Assembly: GCA_000752995.2 (NCBI GenBank)
Contig: LM994635.1
Coordinates: 58,088-109,669, forward strand
Length of the DNA: 51,582 nt
Source of the DNA: Haemophilus massiliensis
Lineage (GTDB): Bacteria > Pseudomonadota > Gammaproteobacteria > Enterobacterales > Pasteurellaceae
Reading direction: 5' to 3'
Shown one piece after another: positions 29,998-37,422 of this stretch. The position numbers were made by a program, and so were the translations under genes. The notes below the pieces were generated by a model. It had not been told where the DNA came from and did not search any database. It was given only the letters and a program-made list of their open reading frames with translations. Position 1 is the stretch's first letter, and each line of letters opens with the position of its first letter.

Positions 29998-30636
29998 ATG
30001 GAGATTGACATTATTCCGGTTACCGGATTTCAGCAAAATTGCTCGTTGATTTGGGATGATGAAAAAAACGCGGCGATTATCGATCCGGGCGGCGAGCCGG
30101 ACAAACTCATCCGCCGGATTGAAGCCCTCGGATTGACTTTAACGCGGATTTTGCTGACTCACGGGCATTTGGATCACGTCGGGGCGGCACCGAAATTAAA
30201 GGCGCATTTTCAGGTTGATATCTGGGGGCCGAATCAGGCAGATGCTTATTGGTTTGAAAACCTGCCGCAACAGTCGCAGAGATTCGGTATGTTGTTTGAA
30301 GCCGACCGTTTTCTGCCGGATCGCTGGTTGAATGAAAATGGCGAGATAATCCGTGTCGGTCAACTTCGTCTGGAAGTATTACAGCTGCCGGGACATACAC
30401 CGGGGCATATCGGTTTTATTGAACATAGCAAACAGGTAGCCTTTACCGGAGATGTGCTATTTCAAAACAGCATCGGCAGAACAGATTTTCCCGGCGGTGA
30501 TCAGCAAACTCTGTTACATTCCATTCGAGAAAAGTTATATCCTTTAGGCGATGATATGATTATCATCGCCGGACACGGCGCTTACACCACAATCGGACAG
30601 GAAAAACGGCATAATCCGTTTCTGACCGCCGGCTGA
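29998..30636 (+). CDS. gloC: Glyoxalase II-type hydrolase (YcbL/GloC)
   Basis: Metallo-beta-lactamase-fold hydrolase; the E. coli homologue hydrolyses S-lactoylglutathione to D-lactate. Start 29998 has an AAAAGGAA site, giving 212 residues; the frame open from 29959 runs through the hairpin. Metal motifs THGHLDHVG (about 57-65), LPGHTPGH, FTGDVLF and AGHG are all present. It closes the ldtD-mepK-gloC run. Confidence 0.93.
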   Translation: MEIDIIPVTGFQQNCSLIWDDEKNAAIIDPGGEPDKLIRRIEALGLTLTRILLTHGHLDHVGAAPKLKAHFQVDIWGPNQADAYWFENLPQQSQRFGMLFEADRFLPDRWLNENGEIIRVGQLRLEVLQLPGHTPGHIGFIEHSKQVAFTGDVLFQNSIGRTDFPGGDQQTLLHSIREKLYPLGDDMIIIAGHGAYTTIGQEKRHNPFLTAG

Positions 30637-30726
30637 TCTTTATCAATGCGCAATGTATCGGTTGAAAAGTGCGGTCAAAAAACCGGAAGAATTTTGACTG
30701 CACATTGTTGTCCGCATTATGGACGG

Positions 30727-31152
30727 TTATTTTAAAATCAGAATCGGTTTGTTGCCGTTACGCGCGACTTTGACCGTATTGCTGCTTAGTCCTTTGGAAT
30801 TCGGTTTGCTGCTGGCGAGCATGATGATCAAATCTACCGATTTTTCTTCGGCGATCCGATTGATTTCTTCATAAATGGTACCATGGGCGACGATGTGCTG
30901 TACTTTGGCGTTTTTCGGAAAATTTGCCTGCGTGAATTCATGTAATGCTTTGTTGGCTTCTTCAATCACAGACTTATCGAAGTTTTTCGGTAAGAATGCG
31001 GAGACGAAACTATCATCAATCGGTTCAATAATTGTAACCACGCGGTAAATCGTATCGGGGTTATTGCCGGTGAGTTTTAACGCCGTGTCGACCACATATT
31101 TCGCACTGGTCAGGTTACTCAAATCAATGGCAATCAGTAGTTTATTATACAT
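30727..31152 (-). CDS. UspA-like universal stress protein
   Basis: Small alpha/beta protein of 141 residues (start 31152 on AAGGAT; an upstream in-frame ATG lacks a site). It opens YNKLLIAIDLSN and has AEEKSVDLIIML followed by PILILK, the usual Usp frame. The G-2x-G-9x-G(S/T) nucleotide loop is not recognisable: the segment ASSKPNSKGLSSNTVKVARN lacks the first glycine pair, so ATP binding is doubtful. It follows a TRAP transporter, as TeaD does in Halomonas, where the Usp protein modulates the transporter; a similar role is inferred. Confidence 0.85.
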   Translation of the reverse strand: MYNKLLIAIDLSNLTSAKYVVDTALKLTGNNPDTIYRVVTIIEPIDDSFVSAFLPKNFDKSVIEEANKALHEFTQANFPKNAKVQHIVAHGTIYEEINRIAEEKSVDLIIMLASSKPNSKGLSSNTVKVARNGNKPILILK

Positions 31153-31175
31153 AGCATATCCTTGGGAAGTAATGA

Positions 31176-31205
31176 ACCGCACTTGGCGTAGGGCAAAAGT
31201 GCGGT
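31176..31205 (-). terminator. Inverted uptake-signal pair between TRAP permease and usp gene
   Basis: ACCGCACTT (31176-31184) and AAGTGCGGT (31197-31205) can pair over 9 bp with a 12-base loop, just past the permease stop on the minus strand. Confidence 0.65.
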
Positions 31206-31212
31206 CGGTTTT

Positions 31213-33849
31213 TTACGATTTTTTTGCTCTGCGGCGTTGATTCCAGCCGAGGGCGGTGATGATCGCCAGCGCAGGAATAAACATCCATTCTTTCGGCACT
31301 GCAATTAGCGGTAACGCAACGTCAATCAGGGTTTGATCCCAGTTTAATCCGGCTTTTGCCGCCGGTGAGTCGATTTCCACTGTATCAATGATGATTTTAT
31401 CAGTGCGGCTACCGTCGATTTCGATCTGTTCCTGTGTATTTAGTAAGGTTAAGCCTAACGCGTTAAGGCGTTCCTCACCCGTCGTGCCTTCAGGCACTTC
31501 AAGTTCGGAATAGAACTCGACTTGTTTGCCATAAGGATTGACGCCGGCAACTTTCAACGTAACCGTCTTTCCTGCCGGCGTGTTTGCCAGTTCCTGCACG
31601 AAATTCACCGGCGCGATATGATGTGATGTTGGGGAAATATATTCCATAAAAAATCCCGGACGGAAGATCATAAACGCGGCAATAATCAGCCCCAGCGTTT
31701 CCCACCATTTGTTTTTTACAAAAAAATGGTTCATGGTCGCGGCAGTAAATGCCAGTATCGCGATGGTGGAAACCACGGCAACCAGCGTGCCTTTAGCCCA
31801 ACCGACGTCGATGAGTAATAAATCGGTGTTGAAAATAAACAAAAATGGCAGAATTGCAGTACGCAGGCTGTAGAAAAATGCCACCATACCGGTTTTTATC
31901 GGATTGCCGCCGGAAACTGCCGCCGCGGCAAAGGAGGCAAGTCCGACCGGCGGTGTAACATCCGCCATAATACCAAAATAAAATACAAACAGGTGAACGG
32001 CGATAAGCGGCACAATGAGACCGTTTTGTTTTCCTACTTCGACAATGACCAATGCCATGAGGGAAGAGACGACGATATAGTTCGCTGTCGTCGGCAGTCC
32101 CATACCGAGGATTAAACTGAACATCGCCACCAGAATCAGCATCAGGACAATATTTCCCATGGACAGCACTTCAATAATGCCGGAAAGCTGGACGCCGAAG
32201 CCGGTTAAGGAGACTACGCCGACAATGATGCCGGCAGTTGCGGTGGCAATCCCGATGCCGATCATATTGCGTGCGCCGGTTTCCAATCCTTGAATAAAAG
32301 TTTGCAGACCTTCGGAAAATTGCTGGATACTGACGGGTTGACGGCGGAAATAGTTCAGCAGCGGTCGCTGGGTGATTAAAATCACTGCCAGTGCCGTAAT
32401 GCCCCAAAATGCGGAAAGCCCCGGCGATAACATTTCAACCATTAAGCACCAAATTAAGATCACGACCGGAATTAAAAAGTGCAGTCCGGCGTTCACCGTT
32501 GGTTTGGCGGAAGGCAGGCGCATAACCGGTGCGTTCGGATCATCGATTTCCAGATCGGGGAATCTTGCCACACGACGAATCAAGGCAAGATAAATCAGCG
32601 CAAGAATGGCGCATACGATGGAAAACGCATAGTCCGGCGTGAGGTGTTTTATCCAGCCAAGAGAAAAATTAACTGCAATAACTAAACCGATTACCACCAG
32701 AATAGAGGTAACGATTTTCAACAGCAACACCGGCAGCGAACTTGGCGGATCAGTGCGCGGCAGACCTTGCAGATTCATTTTCAGCGCTTCCAGATGCACG
32801 ATATATACCAGCGCAATATAGGATATTAGCGCCGGCAGTGCCGCATGAACGATTAGTTGACTGTACGGCATATTGACATATTCGATCATTAAAAAAGCGG
32901 CTGCACCCATTACCGGCGGCATGATTTGTCCATTTACCGATGAAGCGACTTCCACAGCACCGGCTTTTTCGGCGGAAAATCCGACCCGCTTCATCATTGG
33001 GATGGTAAATGTGCCGGTGGTAACGACATTAGCAATGGAAGAACCTGAAATCAATCCGGTCAAGCCGGAAGAGACTACTGCGGCTTTTGCCGGACCGCCG
33101 CGTAAATGACCCAAATAAGCAAACGCGGTTTTGATAAAATAATTGCCGGCGCCGGCTTTATCTAGCAATGCACCGAATAATACAAACAGGAATACATACT
33201 TGGTTGAAACACCCAGTGCGACGCCGAATACCCCTTCAGTAGTGACCCATTGCTGATTGATGATTTGTGATAGCGAACCCGAACGATGGCTGATGATCCA
33301 ATTGCTTGGCAGATACTGACCGAAATAATTATACAGCAGAAATACGATGGCAATAATGACCAACGGTAATCCCAGACTACGCCGGCAGGCCTCCAGTAAA
33401 AGAATGATGCCCAGACAGCCGGCAATAATATCCTGTGTATTCGGTGCGCCGAAACGGGTAACTAATCCTTCGTAAAAGAAAATATAATATGCACCTAAAA
33501 ATGCGCCCAGCACGGCGAACAGCCAATCTTGATAGGGTACTCGATTTTTGGGGGATGCCGCAAATGCGGGGAAGACGAGATAGGCCAGAAACAGTGCGAA
33601 TGCCAAGTGTATGGAACGCGCTTTGGTATCGTCAATAACGACATTCAAATTCCAGCCCCAGTGGCGGATCACTTCCTGTAGCCAAAATGGCAGCGGCGAG
33701 GTGTAATAAAGTTGAAAAATCGACCATAAAATTGCAGTAATGATAATTAGCTTTTTGGTTAATCCGGTAGGATTACGACCGCCGGAATCATTAGACGCGA
33801 CGATATCCTGCAAATCATCATAATCGACGGTTTTGGATTTTACGGACAT
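31213..33849 (-). CDS. TRAP transporter fused 4TM/12TM permease (TAXI type)
   Basis: Sodium-dependent secondary transporter in which the small DctQ-like and large DctM-like membrane parts are fused, the norm for TAXI systems. The 878 residues contain many hydrophobic helices; DctM-type motifs include GSSIANVVTTGTFTIP, PPVMGAAAF, GLPTTANYIV and ADVTPPVGLASFAAAA. A soluble C-terminal segment (about residues 735-850) holds a PDZ-like DSPAAKAGL and is followed by a final helix and an Arg/Lys tail; it resembles the DUF3394 extension. SD GGGAGA precedes the ATG. The binding-protein gene lies upstream. Substrate unknown; dicarboxylates or amino acids are guesses. Confidence 0.94.
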   Translation of the reverse strand: MSVKSKTVDYDDLQDIVASNDSGGRNPTGLTKKLIIITAILWSIFQLYYTSPLPFWLQEVIRHWGWNLNVVIDDTKARSIHLAFALFLAYLVFPAFAASPKNRVPYQDWLFAVLGAFLGAYYIFFYEGLVTRFGAPNTQDIIAGCLGIILLLEACRRSLGLPLVIIAIVFLLYNYFGQYLPSNWIISHRSGSLSQIINQQWVTTEGVFGVALGVSTKYVFLFVLFGALLDKAGAGNYFIKTAFAYLGHLRGGPAKAAVVSSGLTGLISGSSIANVVTTGTFTIPMMKRVGFSAEKAGAVEVASSVNGQIMPPVMGAAAFLMIEYVNMPYSQLIVHAALPALISYIALVYIVHLEALKMNLQGLPRTDPPSSLPVLLLKIVTSILVVIGLVIAVNFSLGWIKHLTPDYAFSIVCAILALIYLALIRRVARFPDLEIDDPNAPVMRLPSAKPTVNAGLHFLIPVVILIWCLMVEMLSPGLSAFWGITALAVILITQRPLLNYFRRQPVSIQQFSEGLQTFIQGLETGARNMIGIGIATATAGIIVGVVSLTGFGVQLSGIIEVLSMGNIVLMLILVAMFSLILGMGLPTTANYIVVSSLMALVIVEVGKQNGLIVPLIAVHLFVFYFGIMADVTPPVGLASFAAAAVSGGNPIKTGMVAFFYSLRTAILPFLFIFNTDLLLIDVGWAKGTLVAVVSTIAILAFTAATMNHFFVKNKWWETLGLIIAAFMIFRPGFFMEYISPTSHHIAPVNFVQELANTPAGKTVTLKVAGVNPYGKQVEFYSELEVPEGTTGEERLNALGLTLLNTQEQIEIDGSRTDKIIIDTVEIDSPAAKAGLNWDQTLIDVALPLIAVPKEWMFIPALAIITALGWNQRRRAKKS

Positions 33850-33908
33850 AAGTTCTCCCGAAAACGATGATATTAATGAAAAAATAATACTTTTATTAAA
33901 CAGAAAAG

Positions 33909-33925
33909 GGCAGGTGAAACCTGCC
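33909..33925 (-). other. Intercistronic stem-loop between TAXI binding protein and permease
   Basis: GGCAGGT/ACCTGCC (33909-33915 with 33919-33925), followed on the minus strand by CTTTTC. It may partly terminate or protect the upstream message, so the binding protein would be made in excess over the permease. Confidence 0.65.
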
Positions 33926-33948
33926 TAAAACAGCGACAGCGATAAGCG

Positions 33949-34911
33949 TTATTGAATCCAACCGCGTTCTTTATAATAGCGTACTGCGCCGTCGTGCAGT
34001 GGTGCCGATAGGGCGTTTTTGATCATCTCTTGTTCTTTCAAATTGGCAAATGCCGGATGTAGGCGTTTAAAGCGATCAAAGTTATCAAACACCGCTTTTA
34101 CCACCGCATAGACGCGCTCGTCATCCACATCGGCGGACGTTACTAAGGTGGCATACACCCCGAAGGTATCAATCGGGTTATTAGTGCCTTTGTATAAACC
34201 GCCCGGAATGGTTGCTTTGGCATAGTAAGGATTATCGGCGACCAGCTTGTCGATAGCTTCTCCGGAAACTGGTACCAAATGCGCATTACAGGATGCTGCA
34301 GCTTCTTTTAATGCACCGTTCGGGTGACCGACATTATAGGTAATTGCATCTAAATTGTTATCACACATAACTGATGCCATTTCCGCCGGTTTCAGCTCGG
34401 AGGCAACTTTAAATTCTTTATCGCTCCAACCTTTTGCCGCCAAAATGACGTTCATCGTTGCGCGGGTGCCGGAGCCAGGATCACCAACATTGACACGTTT
34501 GCCTTTCAGATCATCAAAGCTGTTAATGCCTGAATCATCGCGTGCCATAAGTGTAAAGGGTTCCGGGTGAAGCGAAAATACAGCGCGTAGTTTGTCATTC
34601 TTTTTCCCTTCAAAGGAGCTGGTGCCGTTGTAAGCATGATATTGCCAGTCGGATTGCGCGATCCCCATTTCCATTTGGTGAGCGGCGATGGCATTCAGGT
34701 TGGCCACGGATGCGCCGGTTGACGGTGCGTTACATTTGATCTGAGTTTTGGCGGTATCGCGGTTAACCAGCTGGCAGATAGACTGACCCACGACATAGTA
34801 CACACCGGTTTGGCCGCCGGTTCCGATAGTCACAAATTTATCTTCCGCTTGAACGGAAAACGCAGTAACGGCCATTCCGGCAATAAGAGAGAATTTTAGT
34901 AATTTTTTCAT
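33949..34911 (-). CDS. TAXI-family TRAP transporter solute-binding protein
   Basis: Periplasmic receptor of the TRAP-TAXI system, 320 residues. The signal peptide MKKLLKFSLIAGMAVTAFS ends at VQA-ED. TAXI blocks follow: FVTIGTGGQTGVYYVVGQ, STGASVANL, MGIAQSDWQYHAY, VNVGDPGSGTRATMNV and ITYNVGHPNGALKE. It is the first gene of the minus-strand transporter unit. The start has TAGGAGC upstream. Its ligand cannot be read from the sequence. Confidence 0.94.
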   Translation of the reverse strand: MKKLLKFSLIAGMAVTAFSVQAEDKFVTIGTGGQTGVYYVVGQSICQLVNRDTAKTQIKCNAPSTGASVANLNAIAAHQMEMGIAQSDWQYHAYNGTSSFEGKKNDKLRAVFSLHPEPFTLMARDDSGINSFDDLKGKRVNVGDPGSGTRATMNVILAAKGWSDKEFKVASELKPAEMASVMCDNNLDAITYNVGHPNGALKEAAASCNAHLVPVSGEAIDKLVADNPYYAKATIPGGLYKGTNNPIDTFGVYATLVTSADVDDERVYAVVKAVFDNFDRFKRLHPAFANLKEQEMIKNALSAPLHDGAVRYYKERGWIQ

Positions 34912-34982
34912 ATTGTTGCTCCTATTGAAAATTAAGAATGATGATGAGATGTTGTGTCGGAATTTCTTACAGACAAAGTAAA

Positions 34983-35011
34983 GATATACAGTAGATTGAT
35001 ACGGCTTGCAA
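34983..35011 (-). promoter_or_regulatory. Promoter of the TRAP-TAXI unit
   Basis: Minus-strand TTGCAA (35006-35011) and TATATC (34983-34988) with exactly 17 bp between, about 70 bp upstream of the binding-protein ATG. The rest of the 300-bp divergent gap to comEA (34912-35211) is AT-rich; a one-mismatch uptake signal lies near 35127, and I see no Sxy-type CRP-S site. Confidence 0.6.
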
Positions 35012-35211
35012 CGAATTTTTATGGAAATATTTGGCTTGTTTATTTTTTTATAACTAATTAACAGATTTAAGAAATAGTTTATCTTTTATCTATAAAAGTT
35101 GCCTGTTTTTTGCCATAAAGTACGGTTAAAATTGTTAATGAATTGAACTAATAATGATTTTGTGAGTCTAAGGTTACAGGTTTGTTACTGTTTAATGACT
35201 AAGGAGCTTAT

Positions 35212-35718
35212 ATGAAATTATTAAAATCAGTACTGGCATTAAGTATCGGATTGGCTGTATCTGCAGTGTCTTTCGCTACGGAAAATCCAATGCAGGATGC
35301 TGCAAAAAATACCACTCAAACGATGAAGCAGGAAACACTCGGCAACATGCAAACTGCAAAGCAGCATGTACAGGATAAAGCCGGAACAATGAAAGAGACA
35401 ACCGGCACGATGAAATCGGAATCGGTGGAAAAAGTCCGTTCCAGTGCGGTGGATAAAACTACGCACGTCAAAAAAGTTGTCACTGATCATGGTTCGGCAG
35501 TAAAAAAAGAAACCGTTACGGTAAAACGTAAAATCAATATTAATAAAGCCGATTCCGCAACCCTGCAAAAATTATCCGGTATCGGTGAAGAAAAAGCGAA
35601 AGCGATTATTGAATACCGGAATAAAACCGGCAAAATTAAATCTGCCTCGGATTTATCTAAAGTCCCGGGAATCGGTCGTAAAACCGCCGAACAAATTGCA
35701 CCGCATTTAAGTTATTAA
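35212..35718 (+). CDS. comEA: ComEA-type helix-hairpin-helix DNA-uptake protein with long linker
   Basis: Periplasmic DNA-binding protein expected to help pull transforming DNA across the outer membrane. The 168 residues start with a signal peptide ending at SFA. A low-complexity Lys/Thr/Met/Gln-rich stretch (about 25-108) follows, then a C-terminal ComEA domain: KININKADSATLQKLSGIGE and KVPGIGRKTAEQIAP, two helix-hairpin-helix motifs. H. influenzae ComE1 is only about 112 residues as recalled, so the linker is long. TAAGGAG precedes the ATG. Confidence 0.9.
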   Translation: MKLLKSVLALSIGLAVSAVSFATENPMQDAAKNTTQTMKQETLGNMQTAKQHVQDKAGTMKETTGTMKSESVEKVRSSAVDKTTHVKKVVTDHGSAVKKETVTVKRKININKADSATLQKLSGIGEEKAKAIIEYRNKTGKIKSASDLSKVPGIGRKTAEQIAPHLSY

Positions 35719-35734
35719 TGAATGGTTGAGGAAT

Positions 35735-35772
35735 AAAAAATACCGCACGATTAAAAGTGCGGTATTTTTTTG
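35735..35772. terminator. Bidirectional terminator between comEA and gltA
   Basis: Perfect 14-bp stem AAAAAATACCGCAC (35735-35748) with GTGCGGTATTTTTT (35757-35770). One arm contains an intact uptake signal (35755-35763); the other has only its ACCGCAC core. Confidence 0.93.
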
Positions 35773-35783
35773 CGGAGTTTTAC

Positions 35784-37070
35784 TTAACTTTTATCCATAG
35801 GTTCAAACGGGCGTTGGGTATGACCGACGTAAAGCTGACGTGGGCGAACGATTTTCATATTGCCCGGTTTAAACATTTCTTTCCAGTGCGCAATCCAGCC
35901 GACGGTTCTTGCCAGCGCAAACATTACCGTGAACATTGAGGTCGGAATGCCGATGGCTTTTAAGATAATGCCGGAATAGAAGTCTACATTTGGGTAGAGT
36001 TTGTGTTCGATAAAATATGGATCACTTAGGGCGATTCGTTCCAGTTCCATGGCCACTTCAAATAGCGGTGTGGTAATACCGAGTTCCTGTAGCACTTCGT
36101 GACAGGTTTTACGCATCACTTTAGCGCGTGGATCATAGTTTTTATATACGCGGTGACCGAAGCCCATTAAACGGAACGGATCATTTCTGTCTTTTGCTCG
36201 CGCGATATATTCCGGAATACGATCGACAGTACCGATTTCTTCCAGCATATTGATACAAGCTTCATTGGCGCCGCCGTGAGCCGGTCCCCATAAAGAGGCG
36301 ATTCCCGCTGCGATGCAGGCAAACGGGTTGGCACCGGAAGAGGCGGCGGTACGCACGGTTGATGTAGAGGCGTTTTGTTCATGATCGGCGTGCAGGATAA
36401 AGATTCTGTCCATGGCGCGTTCCAGCACAGGGTTGACTTCGTAAGGTTCGCAAGGTGTGGCGAACATCATGTGCAGGAAGTTGCCGGAATAAGACAGCTT
36501 ATTGAGCGGGAACATAAACGGTTGACCGATAGAATATTTGTAACACATTGCCGCTAACGTCGGCATCTTCGCCAATAAACGAATGGCGGTCAATTCGCGA
36601 TGTTCAATATCGTTAATATCCAGTGAATCATGATAGAACGCCGCCAATGCGCCACTTACCCCGCACATAATCGCCATCGGGTGCGAGTCGCGGCGGAAAC
36701 CGTGGAAGAAACGGGAAATCTGCTCGTGAACCAGTGTATGTTTGCGTACCAGCTGAACGAAGTTTTTATATTCTTCGGCATTCGGACGTTCACCGAATAG
36801 CAGTAGGTGCGCCACTTCCAGATAGTCGGCATTTTGCGCAAGATCGGCGATAGGGTAACCGCGATGCAATAAAATACCTTCGTCGCCGTCAATATAGGTA
36901 ATTTCCGAGGCGCAGGAGGCGGTGGACATAAACCCCGGATCAAAAGTAAATAGCTTATTTTTAACCAATTGCTGCACATCAATGGTGTCATAGCCGAGTG
37001 TTCCCTGACGCACAGGAAGATTCAGTTCACGACCGTCGCTGAGAGAAAGTTTTGCGGTTAATTCAGTCAT
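35784..37070 (-). CDS. gltA: Citrate synthase (type II)
   Basis: Condenses oxaloacetate and acetyl-CoA to citrate. The 428 residues match the hexameric, NADH-sensitive type of Gram-negative bacteria. Catalytic blocks: [11 protein letters not shown] (first histidine), [16 protein letters not shown] (second histidine) and NVDFYSGII (aspartate). SD GGAATATCC-type site AAGGAA precedes the ATG. It is divergent from sucABCD across a 352-bp gap; the sdhCDAB genes that lie there in E. coli are absent. H. influenzae lacks this enzyme. Confidence 0.97.
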   Translation of the reverse strand: MTELTAKLSLSDGRELNLPVRQGTLGYDTIDVQQLVKNKLFTFDPGFMSTASCASEITYIDGDEGILLHRGYPIADLAQNADYLEVAHLLLFGERPNAEEYKNFVQLVRKHTLVHEQISRFFHGFRRDSHPMAIMCGVSGALAAFYHDSLDINDIEHRELTAIRLLAKMPTLAAMCYKYSIGQPFMFPLNKLSYSGNFLHMMFATPCEPYEVNPVLERAMDRIFILHADHEQNASTSTVRTAASSGANPFACIAAGIASLWGPAHGGANEACINMLEEIGTVDRIPEYIARAKDRNDPFRLMGFGHRVYKNYDPRAKVMRKTCHEVLQELGITTPLFEVAMELERIALSDPYFIEHKLYPNVDFYSGIILKAIGIPTSMFTVMFALARTVGWIAHWKEMFKPGNMKIVRPRQLYVGHTQRPFEPMDKS

Positions 37071-37361
37071 AGGATATTCCTTCTTAATTGTTTAATAATG
37101 AAGTTGATGTTGTGTTTGTATAGAGGTGTATTTTTTGTGTCCCATCCAATATAACCTGTTATTTATCGACTGTCTTTATAATTTTGTAAAAATTTATTTG
37201 TTAAATAAATGTTATTTTTAAAAATGAGAGGGAGATCAAAAAATAGGAAAAATGTTAATTATTTGTTAAGTAATTTTATTGATTATCGGAGAAATTTGTT
37301 TTTTAATTGTCCGAGTGGCTATTCAACTTAAAACAGAACGTGTTTATTACTGAATCCTATG

Positions 37362-37367
37362 TATAAT
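37362..37367 (+). promoter_or_regulatory. -10 element of the suc operon
   Basis: A consensus TATAAT, 55 bp upstream of the sucA ATG; the matching -35 is poor (CGTGTT at 17 bp), suggesting activator dependence. The remainder of 37071-37422 is AT-rich. A possible gltA promoter on the minus strand (TTTACA, 17 bp, GATAAA) lies near 37164-37192, but it is weak. Confidence 0.5.
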
Positions 37368-37422
37368 AGGTTGAATACGGTTTTACACCCTATATCGCTA
37401 TCAATCGAATCAGGTGGTCGCA

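Noticed and set aside
30690..30706. Second arm of an uptake-signal terminator between gloC and the usp gene
   Set aside because: GACTGCACATT is too diverged from ACCGCACTT to count as a signal; it may be a decayed arm, but pairing with 30667-30675 is imperfect.
35041..35211. Sxy-dependent CRP-S site upstream of comEA
   Set aside because: No TTGCGA-N6-TCGCAA arrangement. The segment TTTTGTGAGTCTAAGG has only one half-site of a CRP box.
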